The notes under the pieces: generated by a model
Database searches by the model: none
What the model was told of the DNA's origin: nothing
What the model saw: only the letters and a program-made list of their open reading frames with translations
From: Enoplolaimus lenunculus
Taxonomy: Eukaryota; Nematoda; Enoplea; Enoplida; Thoracostomopsidae
Assembly (NCBI GenBank): GCA_030248215.1
Contig: JASANG010000209.1
Location: 1 to 64,000, forward strand
DNA: 64,000 nucleotides
Direction of reading: 5' to 3'
Program-made: the position numbers and the translations under genes
Shown: positions 23,163-34,969 of the stretch, in pieces
Layout of the letters: each line of letters starts with the position of its first letter
Numbering within the stretch: the first letter of the stretch is position 1

Positions 23163-23341
23163 CACTGCAAAAAATGGTGAGTCAACTTAACTTTCTCCGA
23201 AATAGGCTTTTCCTGACTACACAAACTGAGTCAAAATTCGCTTCAATTTGACTCTGGCGGAGTCGAACTTTGGCTCAGTTTGTGTAGTCAGGAAACGCCT
23301 ATTTCGGAAAGAGTCAATTTGACTCACCATTTTTTGCAGTG
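23163..23341. mobile_element. Palindromic MITE family D upstream of DYNC2LI1
   Basis: 179 bp, central loop shortened; TA on both sides. Starts 171 bp upstream of the DYNC2LI1 start codon. Confidence 0.87.
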
Positions 23342-23534
23342 TATATACTAACAGGGTGGGACTCTACAATAGAGTAAACTTATGCTTTGATTAATTTTTG
23401 CGTTTAGCTTCAGTGTTTATAGTTTTTACTTAGTTGTAGACTTTCATTCACGCCATGATATAATCAAGAAATACTAGCATAGAATCTAAAAGGTCGCGTT
23501 AAGACAAATAGTCGTGTTAACTATAGCGGCCTCA

Positions 23535-23660
23535 CTATTGAGCATAAATTGAAGCCTAAACCTAAGCCTAAGAGTAAGCCTAAACATAAGCCAAATCCTA
23601 AACGTACGCTTAATCCTCAGCCTTAGCATAAGACTGAGCCTAAACTTTTCAATCTCTAAA
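23535..23660 (-). repeat. GCCTAA-type core fragment without termini
   Basis: A run of CCTAAGCCTAAGAGTAAGCC-like units similar to the A/B/C cores; no inverted ends found. Confidence 0.5.
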
Positions 23661-24018
23661 GTCCCCTAGTGACCTGTTTCTCAGTCAGAAGGTTTAACAA
23701 AACATAGACCAGATAGGTACCAGAGTAATCTACACTAGCTGTAATTTTGCTTTCTGCGCTAAAAGGGTTTGAAATTTTTTTACTAAAACATTTTGCACCA
23801 GATACACAATCTTACACTCAAACTTTAGCAATTTTCTATCGCGAGAGGAACCGATGTTCAGGTAATCAAGTAACCGACGGCTTATATTTTGCATTCTGAA
23901 ACACGGTGTATCAACAAAAAGATAGTACAACCAACTATTCGCTGATAAAAGGGTGCTTTGATAGTCATTAATGAGTTGAGCACACGGTTGCTAGGCAACA
24001 AAAAAGTCAATCTTACGG

Positions 24019-24661
24019 TAGTGACACGAATCAGAGGGGAGCGATAATTATTTGGCCTCTGCAGAGTGTAAATCCGTTATTCGGTTACAGACTGTTATTT
24101 ATTTTTAACCCATGTTCCGCTACCATTCGTTACTAATATATATCCGGTACTGCAATTATTCGTTGAATTAAACTTTTATTTGTCTTGTTTCATTAGCTTG
24201 AGCGATAATGCAAGGTTGTACAAAGAGGAATGTACTTTCAAAGCTTAAGTACGCTTTAAAGTTTCGAACTAAAATTATTTGGTCCTGGAGTTATTTATGC
24301 TCTACAGTTGAGGATAATTGACATTGATGGGCTGTAAATAGGGTTTAGGGACTGTAGTATATATGCGGTGTTGCAACAAACCGTTAAATAAATGTTTATT
24401 GGTCTTGAATCGAAAGCTTGAGCGATAATGCAAGGTTATACTTATAGGAATGTACCTTCAAACTTAAGTATCCTTTAATGTTTCGAACCCAACTTTACTT
24501 GGTCCTGAAGTCATTTATGCACTACAATTGGGATAATTGACATTTATGGGCTCTGATTAAGGTTTAAGGACTCTATCAGTTTACGGACTATTATTAGGGC
24601 TACGGACTCCAATTGATCGAGACTCAAAATGGGGACCCCCTTTTATTCGGGACACTACAGT
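24019..24661. mobile_element. MITE family I, rearranged and enlarged
   Basis: GGTAGTGACACGAATCAG ... TTATTCGGGACACTACAG. The stretch with GCTTGAGCGATAATGCAAGG occurs twice (about 24198 and 24416), an internal tandem duplication of about 220 bp. Confidence 0.75.
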
Positions 24662-24668
24662 ACATATT

Positions 24669-24936
24669 AACCCCTTCTCACATTCAGTTGCTTGTAGGCA
24701 ACTCAGTGCAGTGTATATACGTTAAATAGTATATATCGCACCGTGTTTAACAATTGCAACAAGTATACATAGTACTAAATCTCCACCAGGCGCGAGAGCC
24801 CCCTCGGGCTCGAGCGTCAAGCTCCTAAAGCTGAGTGGTGATGGTATACGCCTCCCACTCCAGTCACTGGAGCTCGAATCCTAGCATAAAACTAGGTCTC
24901 AGAGGAAATAGAAAATATTCATGTGAGAAAGGGTTA
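24669..24936 (+). mobile_element. piggyBac-like MITE family F with tRNA-like core
   Basis: 268 bp between TTAA sites; ends CCCCTTCTCACATTC and ATGTGAGAAAGGG. The core holds TAAAGCTGAGTGGTGATGGT (A-box-like) and GGAGCTCGAATCC (B-box-like). Confidence 0.85.
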
Positions 24937-25172
24937 AACACCCTGTTTCCTTCGATAGAAATGTTTGAAATATCTTTTAGATATGTTTTAAACATACTGA
25001 CTTTTTTAAACAACTTACTCTTAACATACCGCATAGAATTCTAGCGGATGCTGCGCATAATCTGCTAGTGTTCATACTTTTGCGTTCATTTTGAGGTTTA
25101 AATGCCCTAATCATAGAGGTTTTATTGTTGTTTGTAGCCGCGTTTGATCAAAGACACATGTTTACTGTACTG

Positions 25173-25582
25173 CAGTGTTCCAACGGAATTGTGATTCCCG
25201 CTATAATTCCGATAAAATTTGGGTTCCGATTCCGATTCCAACTGTCACTGCTATTCCGATGCCGGAATTCCGAATTTTTGGTTATAATTTTTTAAGGTGA
25301 TTGAACTTAGATTCTGTCTATTCTTTCGTTCGTTTGCACTTAATCTGATCGTAACCTTTGAGTAAATAATCTCAGTTGTTACGTGCAAGCGAATTATTGC
25401 ACCGATTATCAAAATATTAATGCCTATATAGCTAATTTTTACTGAAACTGCGAAGAAAAGTCATACACGTGACTTTTTAATAGAATTACTAAAACTTTAA
25501 TTCCTATTTCGATTCCGGTTCCGACGGAAAAACATGATTCCGATTCCGCTTCCGATAAAATATACTTCCAATTGGAACCCTG
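25173..25582. mobile_element. hAT-like MITE family N with perfect 8-bp duplication
   Basis: CTGTACTG at 25165-25172 and 25583-25590. Ends CAGTGTTCCAACGGAATTG and CCAATTGGAACCCTG; interior has repeated TTCCGATTCCG words. Confidence 0.9.
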
Positions 25583-26073
25583 CTGTACTGTTTCGTTTTA
25601 TTTTCAAGCATAATACTTTTGCTACATTCTCATGGCATTTAAAAGCCGAATGACCTTTCACTCATGGCTTTGAAAGAGCATCGCGTTCTATTTTTAATTT
25701 AAATGAATACAAAAATTTGAATTATATTCGAAAAGTTTAATCTTTAGACTAAAAAAGCCTGTAGCTTCGAGGAAAGATCAAGTAATTGGTGCCGCATTTT
25801 AAAACATGATTTTCGCAAGCTTTTTTCTTATACAAATGTTAAACGTCGCTGGTTTTACGCTAAAATCTTTGCTCCAAAATCATTGCTGACCGCAGTCACT
25901 TATGCATACTTCGATGCTGTTTTGTTTTAATTAATTTGAGTAAATTACAACATAAAAAGAAAAATTTAAACAATCAGAATCAATCAAGTATATACAATCG
26001 ATATATTTGTTTTTAGTATCGAAAAGTTCCATTCTCTTGTTGACTCCTTGAGTTGGAGTAATTATTCTGATCT
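25583..26073. other. Intergenic AT-rich sequence, nothing seen
   Basis: Between the family N element and the Penelope region; no repeat ends or exon signals noted. Confidence 0.5.
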
Positions 26074-26105
26074 GGGCCCATGTTACTATAAAGGCCGTCC
26101 CAATT
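26074..26105 (+). mobile_element. MITE family A, left end only
   Basis: GGGCCCATGTTACTATAAAG followed by GCCGTCCC, then unrelated AT-rich sequence about 100 bp from the broken Penelope copy. Confidence 0.6.
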
Positions 26106-26205
26106 GCCCGCGACACAAATATATCCGGAGCGCACACTTATGCGCTCCTGTTTACATATGCACAGGCAGATACGTAGGTATATATAATATATACATATAT
26201 ACGCA

Positions 26206-28559
26206 TACATAGTTTGTTTAGTTGTTTTTTAACAAACGCACTATGTGAACCGAAAGATGGTAGTCGTAAGACAATAAACTGTAACCTGTTTTCTTGCTCC
26301 ATTGTATTGGAGGTGTTGTTGCCTGATTCTGTTCGGCTTCCGGTGGAGTCAAGAGTCGACGCTTCTTCGGCATAATTAATCGTTGGCTTACTAACCGAAT
26401 TGTTATCAACACAGTTAATACTGGTGGATGAATGCGGTTGTTCTATAGTAACAGAGTTAAAATCAGTGCTGTCGCCGTTGATAATGTTCAGCGTTAACCA
26501 GTGTGAGCTATCTGATTGGGTCAAGGTTCCCAATTTTTTTATTCAGGAACTGACTAAACGTTTTTTCAATAACATGTGTTGGGAAATTATTAGTTCTGAA
26601 CAAATTTTTCAGAAATTGGAGTTCACTTCTAATGTTACAATCATTAGAGGAAATCTCGAAACATCTGAAAAGTAGACAATTTATTAAGTTAACTTTATAC
26701 CTGGTAGGCATAAAGGATCTAAAATTGAGAATCTGATTTGAGTATGTCGGCTTCCTATATAGGCTAGTCGAAATTTCACCAGATTCGGGGTTTTTACTAA
26801 TTTTGACATCAAGGAATGAAATTGAGTTGTTATTTTCAATTTCACTCGTAAACACAATTTTTTTGTGCTATAAGTTAATGAAATTCTTAAATTTCTCGGC
26901 TTGGTCTAAATTGTTAAAGACCAAGAAAGTGTCATCTACGTAACGTTTGTAGAAGACAGGCCGAAATTCAGAGGGACACTCGGACATGGTTTTGTTTTCC
27001 AACCAAACCATAAAAGTGTTGGCCATGGCGGGTCCTAGGGGGGACCCCATGGCCACCCCATCAGTTTGGGTATACACTTTGCCATTAAAAACAAATTTTA
27101 AATTTAAAGTGCATAAACGAATAGCTCTAATCAGTAGGTCCGTAGGTAGTTCAACAGATAGTTGACCACTATCAACAGCTTCAGCAATGATATTTAAAGT
27201 TTCAGTTACAGGAATATTGGTAAATAAAGAAGTCACGTCCAGGGAGACCATGACTTTATTTTTTAAATTAAGTTTGGTTACCTCTTTGACGAAATCAAAG
27301 GATGAGTCCGTTGTGTATTGACTCTTGGTGATTGGTTTCAGCAATTTGTCAATAAATTGTGCCAATTTGTGGCAAGGGGAATTGACGGCCGACATAATCG
27401 GGCGTATTGGATTGTCCTTTTTGTGAATTTTCGGTAATCCGTATAGAATCGGTGTCCTTGTACCGGACGGATTGATATGGTTAGCCATGTCAGTAGACAT
27501 GGCTTGACGTTTCACGCAATCAGATGTGAAAGTGCGGATTTGGTTTTCGAAACTGATTGTATATCTATATAAGTTTTCCAAATTCGTATCCAATATTTGG
27601 AAAACATCCGGATTTGCTAAAATAGAATCAACTTTGGCGATATAGTCAGATCGATTTAAAACGACTAAACCGTTACCCTTATCCGGTTTTATAATGATAA
27701 GGGACTTATCCTGACTTAGATTTCTAAGTGCAGATTTAACTTTCATTGGGATATTCGGTGGCGGAGGGAACCTGTGCATATTGGAAATAGCAGTATCGAT
27801 AGTTTTCCTGAAATCCGAACTAAATTTTTCAGGAAGTGTTGTTAAGCCAATAATTTTCAGAGCCGATTCAGCGAAAAGCTCAATATCAACCATTAGCCTA
27901 TTTGTATTAACTTTACTAACGGTAGGTACGAAACCGGGACCAAGTGCGAGTGCCATGTGTTCCTCATCAGTGAGAGTCCGGTCAGAAATATTAACAACAA
28001 CATTACTGGTGTTAAGCATTTGAAAATTGTTACTATTGGAAAAAGAAAGGTGACGGAGTTTTTTGCTGTGAATGGCCTGAACCTGAATTCGTTTGTGCTC
28101 AACATACCATCTGACGTACGAGCACAAAACGAATTTATCCAAATAGGACATGTGGTTCTGAAGCCAAGAAGCGGCTTTATGAATAAGGCCATTAAGTTGT
28201 GAAATTTTCCGTCTTTTGTTTCGGATTTCATTTCTAAGGATTTGAAATCTGAAGTTTCTAATGTTATGTATGTTGCGTACAACATTGGGGTTTTTAATTT
28301 TAATAAAATTGGGGCTAATAGAAAGACCAATACATTCATTCAGAAAGTTCGTGTCTTCCTGTGCCTTCATAGTTTTGATTGCATTATTAAGCCATGCTCT
28401 AAAACAGTTCAAGGCACTTTGAGAGTATTTGTTTCTTATTCCTTGGAATAAATTCGAACCAAATTGAACAGAAACTAACTTGTGCACTGAGTTCAGGGCC
28501 AGGCTGGCTGAATTTCGACAAGACTCAGAGTTACTTGACTGAGTTGAACACACTGCCAT
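26206..28559 (-). pseudogene. Broken Penelope-like polyprotein, lacks the nuclease domain
   Basis: The first 563 residues equal the intact right-hand protein, including the RT motifs through YVDD. Beyond that it is interrupted about twice and ends before the GIY-YIG domain. It could not make the full protein; an RT-only product is conceivable but untested. Confidence 0.85.
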
Positions 28560-28992
28560 CGCTTTAGGTCACGTAAATGGACACCGAAAGAAAAGTAAAA
28601 ATAACTATGGTAAAGATAAATGAGACAGGTAATATAAAACAACAAGATATCGCTCAGTAGAGCTGTACACTTGGTGCAAAGCGTTGCCTGTTAAACCTGG
28701 TTACTATATTAACCAGAATAGTTTAGCGAGGTATTTTGTAGCTATGTAATAGTCTTTAGTGAATATTTCAAGATAAGTTTGAAATTAGCCGAGAATTGAA
28801 AGAGAGTTTATCAATAGCTAGGCTGTCAGTATTCAGGACTTGCTTTGCTCCTTGTTGTACAAAAACAATGAACAAAACAACAAATTAAAAAACCAAGGAA
28901 GAACAGAACCAAAATAAACTATTGTAGTAAAATAACAAAGGTTATATAGTGCAACAGAACCATTAACAGTAAAATAGGGGTACAGAGAATGT
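26206..28992 (-). mobile_element. Penelope-like retroelement, left inverted copy, broken
   Basis: Mirror image of the right copy. The inner part (about 26876-28992) appears identical to the right arm, while the outer 0.65 kb differs at many positions. It loses homology near 26206, before the nuclease domain, and then runs into an AT-rich stretch with (TA)n. It has about two coding breaks in addition to the lost 3' end. Losing the 3' rather than the 5' end is unusual for a reverse-transcribed insertion. Confidence 0.85.
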
Positions 28993-30053
28993 ACATCAGC
29001 AGATCCAATATGAGATTACACACAAACAGTAGCATCTACGCAGATTCAGAGCGCTTATCCTCGCTATCAGACTTCTTCGATCCTTTCCGCTGATTAGACC
29101 GCTTCTTTGGCTGTTGTTGTCGGCCACGAGTTGGATAGCCCGGAATAGTATTGCTATTATGGAATCGAAACAACGGATATGGGGTCGGCGGGCGTAAAAC
29201 CCAACTAGCTGGTGAAATGGTGTGCTGTGAAACTGTGGTCTTGGTGACGGCGCAATGAATGAGCCAGAATAAACACCCGGAGAGTGGAAATTAGCAGATT
29301 GAATCTGGTTTCCACCCTGTGTGCTTTGTGCGCTATTGCAATTATCAATAACCACATCCAGCGCTGTGCAGATGTCAACTCTTGCGAATCGAGTCTGAGT
29401 TGAGGCGTTGTGTAGAATTATTCCCTGTGTTTGAATACCCCGAGATTTAGCGACTTCAGTGACCGAAGATGTTGAATTCTTACTAGTCACTGAAGTCTCA
29501 GAATCCTTGTTCGATATGTCAGAGGTATCAATAGACTGATCCTGTGACTTTTCAGATAGGTCAACGATATTGTCCGAATTTTCCGGTTTGAAAAAAGACG
29601 AACTATTCGAATTTTTCCAAAATTCAATATTCTCCTCTTGTCTATATAAGCCAACTTCACCCGAAGTGTCCGCGTTATATCCTGAATTAGAAGAATCTAT
29701 TTTACTTGCCGAGCGGTTCGAATCAGCAGAATCAGAAGACAGAATTATAGTTGAGACGTTGCTAGAATCGCTATGCTGCTGTTGAGTCGAAGAACTATCA
29801 TGGTTGACGCTACTATCTAGTTGCGATTGCGGAATATTTCGACGGTTACAGCCGTCATCCTCAGCCCCTTTCTTCTTACCCCCTCTACTCTATTCTTTCT
29901 TTTCTTTTTTTTTACATTCTTTCTTCCTAATCAACATATTTTACACAACCCCCCAACTTCTCTTTTCCACGATTATTACAATTTACACATCGTTTATTTC
30001 TTTTTTCTTTTTCTTTTTTTTTTATTTTTTTCTTTTTTTTTTTTTTTTTTTTT
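28993..30053 (-). other. Unique spacer between the inverted Penelope copies, with a long open frame
   Basis: About 1.06 kb present once. On the minus strand one frame is open from 29889 to a stop at 28996 (about 297 codons) without an ATG. The product is Ser/Asn/Asp-rich (for example SSSTQQQHSDSSN and DTSDISNKDSE) with a more mixed C-terminus. No family recognised. It lies directly upstream of the left copy in the same orientation, so it may be a 5' part of a longer element. 29884-30053 is a pyrimidine tract ending in a long run of T. Confidence 0.5.
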
Positions 30054-33000
30054 TGATGTACATTCTCTGTACCCCTATTTTACTGTTAATGGTTCTGTTG
30101 CACTATATAACCTTTGTTATTTTACTACAATAGTTTATTTTGGTTCTGTTCTTCCTTGGTTTTTTAATTTGTTGTTTTGTTCATTGTTTTTGTACAACAA
30201 GGAGCAAAGCAAGTCCTGAATACTGACAGCCTAGCTATTGATAAACTCTCTTTCAATTCTCGGCTAATTTCAAACTTATCTTGAAATATTCACTAAAGAC
30301 TATTACATAGCTACAAAATACCTCGCTAAACTATTCTGGTTAATATAGTAACCAGGTTTAACAGGCAACGCTTTGCACCAAGTGTACAGCTCTACTGAGC
30401 GATATCTTGTTGTTTTATATTACCTGTCTCATTTATCTTTACCATAGTTATTTTTACTTTTCTTTCGGTGTCCATTTACGTGACCTAAAGCGATGGCAGT
30501 GTGTTCAACTCAGTCAAGTAACTCTGAGTCTTGTCGAAATTCAGCCAGCCTGGCCCTGAACTCAGTGCACAAGTTAGTTTCTGTTCAATTTGGTTCGAAT
30601 TTATTCCAAGGAATAAGAAACAAATACTCTCAAAGTGCCTTGAACTGTTTTAGAGCATGGCTTAATAATGCAATCAAAACTATGAAGGCACAGGAAGACA
30701 CGAACTTTCTGAATGAATGTATTGGTCTTTCTATTAGCCCCAATTTTATTAAAATTAAAAACCCCAATGTTGTACGCAACATACATAACATTAGAAACTT
30801 CAGATTTCAAATCCTTAGAAATGAAATCCGAAACAAAAGACGGAAAATTTCACAACTTAATGGCCTTATTCATAAAGCCGCTTCTTGGCTTCAGAACCAC
30901 ATGTCCTATTTGGATAAATTCGTTTTGTGCTCGTACGTCAGATGGTATGTTGAGCACAAACGAATTCAGGTTCAGGCCATTCACAGCAAAAAACTCCGTC
31001 ACCTTTCTTTTTCCAATAGTAACAATTTTCAAATGCTTAACACCAGTAATGTTGTTGTTAATATTTCTGACCGGACTCTCACTGATGAGGAACACATGGC
31101 ACTCGCACTTGGTCCCGGTTTCGTACCTACCGTTAGTAAAGTTAATACAAATAGGCTAATGGTTGATATTGAGCTTTTCGCTGAATCGGCTCTGAAAATT
31201 ATTGGCTTAACAACACTTCCTGAAAAATTTAGTTCGGATTTCAGGAAAACTATCGATACTGCTATTTCCAATATGCACAGGTTCCCTCCGCCACCGAATA
31301 TCCCAATGAAAGTTAAATCTGCACTTAGAAATCTAAGTCAGGATAAGTCCCTTATCATTATAAAACCGGATAAGGGTAACGGTTTAGTCGTTTTAAATCG
31401 ATCTGACTATATCGCCAAAGTTGATTCTATTTTAGCAAATCCGGATGTTTTCCAAATATTGGATACGAATTTGGAAAACTTATATAGATATACAATCAGT
31501 TTCGAAAACCAAATCCGCACTTTCACATCTGATTGCGTGAAACGTCAAGCCATGTCTACTGACATGGCTAACCATATCAATCCGTCCGGTACAAGGACAC
31601 CGATTCTATACGGATTACCGAAAATTCACAAAAAGGACAATCCAATACGCCCGATTATGTCGGCCGTCAATTCCCCTTGCCACAAATTGGCACAATTTAT
31701 TGACAAATTGCTGAAACCAATCACCAAGAGTCAATACACAACGGACTCATCCTTTGATTTCGTCAAAGAGGTAACCAAACTTAATTTAAAAAATAAAGTC
31801 ATGGTCTCCCTGGACGTGACTTCTTTATTTACCAATATTCCTGTAACTGAAACTTTAAATATCATTGCTGAAGCTGTTGATAGTGGTCAACTATCTGTTG
31901 AACTACCTACGGACCTACTGATTAGAGCTATTCGTTTATGCACTTTAAATTTAAAATTTGTTTTTAATGGCAAAGTGTATACCCAAACTGATGGGGTGGC
32001 CATGGGGTCCCCCCTAGGACCCGCCATGGCCAACACTTTTATGGTTTGGTTGGAAAACAAAACCATGTCCGAGTGTCCCTCTGAATTTCGGCCTGTCTTC
32101 TACAAACGTTACGTAGATGACACTTTCTTGGTCTTTAATAATTTAGACCAAGCCGAGAAATTTAAGAATTTCATTAATTTACAACACAAAAAAATTGTGT
32201 TTACGAGTGAAATTGAAAACAACAACTCAATTTCATTCCTTGATGTTAAAATTAGTAAAAACCCTGAATCTGGTGAAATTTCGACTAGCCTATATAGGAA
32301 ACCGACATACTCAAACCAGATTCTCAATTTTAGATCCTTTATGCCCACCAGGTATAAAGTTAACTTAATTAACTGTCTACTTTTCAGATGTTTCGAGATT
32401 TCCTCTAATGATTGTAACATTAGAAGTGAACTCCAATTTCTGAAAAATTTGTTCAAAACTAATAATTTCCCAACACATGTTATTGAGAAAACGTTTAGTC
32501 AGTTCCTGAATAAAAAATTGGGAACCTTAACCCAATCAGATAGCTCACAGTGGTTAACGCTGAACATTATCAACGGCGACAGCACTGATTTCAACTCTGT
32601 TACTATAGAACAACCGCATTCATCCACCAGTATTAACTGTGTTGATAACGATTCGGTTAATAAGCCAACGATTAATCATGCCGAAGAAGCGTCGACTCTT
32701 GACTCCACCAGAAGCCGAACAGAATCAGGCAACAAAACCTCCAGTACAATTGAACAAGAAAACAGGGTACAGTTTATTGTCTTACGACTACCATTTTTCG
32801 GTTCACATAGTGCGTTTGTTAAAAAACAAATAAACAAACTATGTACTAAACTGTTTGAGAATACTAATGTCCAAACACGCATTGTTGTTTATAATCACAG
32901 GAAAATAGGCTCAATGTTTGTTACCAAGGATCCTGTCCCAGATTGCCTTCGCTCACAAGTCGTTTATAGATTTACTTGTTCCTGTTGTCAACAGGACTAT

Positions 33001-33380
33001 ATCGGGTCAACAACCCGACAGTTATTCAAAAGATACTGTGAGCATAAGCAAATCTCTGACAGGACCTTCGAAAAAACAGTTTCAACTTTGAAACTGAAAT
33101 CTGCCATTTCAGAACACTGTAGCCAAAATAATCACAAGTGTGATTATAGCGATTTCTCCATTCTAGCAACGGCACCGCGAGAAATTTCTAAGTTCCGCTC
33201 GTCCATGGCTCTCCATATTTTGGAGTCTATTCTCATTAGAGAATACAAACCAACGCTGAATATTCAGTCTAATTGTCATAAATTCCACATCTTCAGATAG
33301 CACCCGTTGACGCCTTCATGTTTGCTTTTTGTTCATTATGTTGACATTTAATCTAAAATAATATTTTATTTGCAACTATA
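30054..33380 (+). mobile_element. Penelope-like retroelement, right copy, looks whole in its coding part
   Basis: Starts at the inverted-repeat boundary after a long T tract, has about 440 bp of leader, one complete reading frame, and an AT-rich tail without obvious LTRs. The left boundary is shared base for base with the inverted copy at 28992. The outer 3' end is not sharply defined; 33380 is an estimate. Penelope-like elements are non-LTR retroelements that pair reverse transcriptase with a GIY-YIG nuclease. Confidence 0.88.
30493..33300 (+). CDS. Penelope-like polyprotein: reverse transcriptase plus GIY-YIG endonuclease
   Basis: Intact 935-residue frame. The reverse transcriptase core shows KPDKGNGLVVLN near residue 291, SLDVTSLFTNIP with the first catalytic Asp near 438, GVAMGSPLGPAMANTFM near 500, and the YVDD box near 539. 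The thumb region follows (SLYRKPTYSNQ). The C-terminal nuclease has VVYRFTCSCCQQDYIGSTTR and RYCEHK near residues 825-850, the short GIY-YIG form found in Penelope-like elements, with a cysteine cluster before YIG. This order (RT, then GIY-YIG) distinguishes it from LINEs and LTR elements. The about 200-residue N-terminus has no motif I recognise. The uninterrupted frame suggests recent activity. The start was taken as the first ATG of the frame, 5 bp after a stop. Confidence 0.93.
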   Translation: MAVCSTQSSNSESCRNSASLALNSVHKLVSVQFGSNLFQGIRNKYSQSALNCFRAWLNNAIKTMKAQEDTNFLNECIGLSISPNFIKIKNPNVVRNIHNIRNFRFQILRNEIRNKRRKISQLNGLIHKAASWLQNHMSYLDKFVLCSYVRWYVEHKRIQVQAIHSKKLRHLSFSNSNNFQMLNTSNVVVNISDRTLTDEEHMALALGPGFVPTVSKVNTNRLMVDIELFAESALKIIGLTTLPEKFSSDFRKTIDTAISNMHRFPPPPNIPMKVKSALRNLSQDKSLIIIKPDKGNGLVVLNRSDYIAKVDSILANPDVFQILDTNLENLYRYTISFENQIRTFTSDCVKRQAMSTDMANHINPSGTRTPILYGLPKIHKKDNPIRPIMSAVNSPCHKLAQFIDKLLKPITKSQYTTDSSFDFVKEVTKLNLKNKVMVSLDVTSLFTNIPVTETLNIIAEAVDSGQLSVELPTDLLIRAIRLCTLNLKFVFNGKVYTQTDGVAMGSPLGPAMANTFMVWLENKTMSECPSEFRPVFYKRYVDDTFLVFNNLDQAEKFKNFINLQHKKIVFTSEIENNNSISFLDVKISKNPESGEISTSLYRKPTYSNQILNFRSFMPTRYKVNLINCLLFRCFEISSNDCNIRSELQFLKNLFKTNNFPTHVIEKTFSQFLNKKLGTLTQSDSSQWLTLNIINGDSTDFNSVTIEQPHSSTSINCVDNDSVNKPTINHAEEASTLDSTRSRTESGNKTSSTIEQENRVQFIVLRLPFFGSHSAFVKKQINKLCTKLFENTNVQTRIVVYNHRKIGSMFVTKDPVPDCLRSQVVYRFTCSCCQQDYIGSTTRQLFKRYCEHKQISDRTFEKTVSTLKLKSAISEHCSQNNHKCDYSDFSILATAPREISKFRSSMALHILESILIREYKPTLNIQSNCHKFHIFR

Positions 33381-33675
33381 TTATGAGAGTAATTTGAGAG
33401 GTCTTAGCGATTAGGCCTAGTACTTCATTTTCAATTTTTCCCTTTTTTTCGTTTTTACAGGGAAAAACGGAAAAAACCGTCTTTTCAAGGTCGATTCAAT
33501 TTTTCCAGGAAAAACCAACCCTGCTGCACACAGTCTCTGGATTCTGTGTCACATTTTTCAGTAGGCAGGCAAGGCCATGTAGAGTATAAAATGTTGAGAT
33601 CGGAAATTTACTCGCAGCAAAAGCGGAGTTCAGTTAACATACCCCTACCCGATATTTTGGTCGTTACTAAAACGC

Positions 33676-34002
33676 GCCAATGTAAAGAACAGGGGTGGAA
33701 CAGTATTATGCGCTTATTCCTAAGCCTAAGCCTAAGCGTAAGAATGAGTTTATTCCTAAGCCTAAGCCTAAGTGTAAGAATGAGTTTATTGCTAAGCCTA
33801 AGCGTAAGAATGAGTTTATTCCTAAGCCTAAGCCTAAGCGTCACAATGAGTTTATTCCTAAGCCTAAGCCTAAGCCTAAGAATGCGTTTATTCCTAAGCC
33901 TAAGCCTAAGCCTAAACCAAGCAAAAAAATTAGTCACAAGCTTAAGCTTACTCTATTGCAGTCCCACAGACAAACGTTCCGCCCCTGAGCTTTACATGGG
34001 CC
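33676..34002 (-). mobile_element. MITE family B, expanded
   Basis: 327 bp with six GCCTAAGC blocks, most separated by GTAAGAATGAGTTTATTCCT. Both ends intact. Confidence 0.87.
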
Positions 34003-34544
34003 CCAAAATGAGCCAACAAAAACACAAAAAGCTTTATTTTATGACAAATTCAAAATCCAATCACTACTGTTGAAATGAAAAACATCCATATGTATTTCCG
34101 GTACGAAATATCGGATTTGCGGATATAAAAAATATATCCATGCTTGCAGAACCAATTAACTTGAAAAAGGTCATTGCAAACCAGCTCAGGAAAGAACAAG
34201 TACGATTAAGTAAAAATAAAATTACTTATCTCCGAACCGGCATACAAACGATTACACGTATATCACCTGCAAACAGCTCAAATTGCTGCAATTTGGCATT
34301 GAGCCCATATTAATTAGGAATGTCAGTAATACAGCAAGGATTATAAACAATTTCGAATTTTCCGCTAAGTCAATAAAACCTAAACGTTTGAGGCTTACAG
34401 TTCAACGGCTGACAATACCAAAATTTGAAATGCGGTCTATTAAACACAGGCCAATGTTCCTCTTATGGGCGACCTGTTTTCCCAGTAACTGTAATAGACA
34501 AGGCTTAGATATTAGAGTAAAATGGCGGCTCAAGATTAGACTGG

Positions 34545-34590
34545 ACAGTGCTTAGGCTACTTGTTACGACCCAACACAGTAACATTGGTC
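34545..34590 (+). mobile_element. MITE family A, right end remnant
   Basis: GCTTAGGCTACTTGTTACGA and CAGTAACATTGGTC match the family A right end; the rest is lost. Confidence 0.45.
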
Positions 34591-34792
34591 AAACAAATTA
34601 TTATCTTTGGAGTCCTTATTGTACTGAACACATTTGTACACTTTAGCAAAATTAAAATTTCTAGCACAATTAATATATACAACAAAATCAATGATATGCG
34701 TGTATGAAACTACAGAATCGTAATACAATTACCCGTTCGACAAATATTTAGAAGGCGTAGTAGCTTGATTACATGATAACTCTCGCTCTAAG

Positions 34793-34969
34793 ACCAATGT
34801 TACTTTCGTGGCCGTAACAGTAGATTAAGCGTATTCCGAAACCTAAGCGGTGCAAAAACCGTATACCTACGCGTAAAGCCTAAGCAAAATAAAATGTAGT
34901 CTAGAATGCAAGCCTACTCTTTTACAGACTTACCACAAACCGGGACGGCCGTAAAAGTAACATGGGCCA
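34793..34969 (-). mobile_element. MITE family A
   Basis: Both termini present, core shortened and mutated. Confidence 0.8.

Noticed and set aside
29804-30219. Phe-rich frames
   Set aside because: Translation of the pyrimidine tract in front of the right Penelope copy.
33546-34073. Leu/Ser-rich 175-residue frame and antisense Arg/Leu-rich frame
   Set aside because: Produced by the expanded family B core at 33676-34002.
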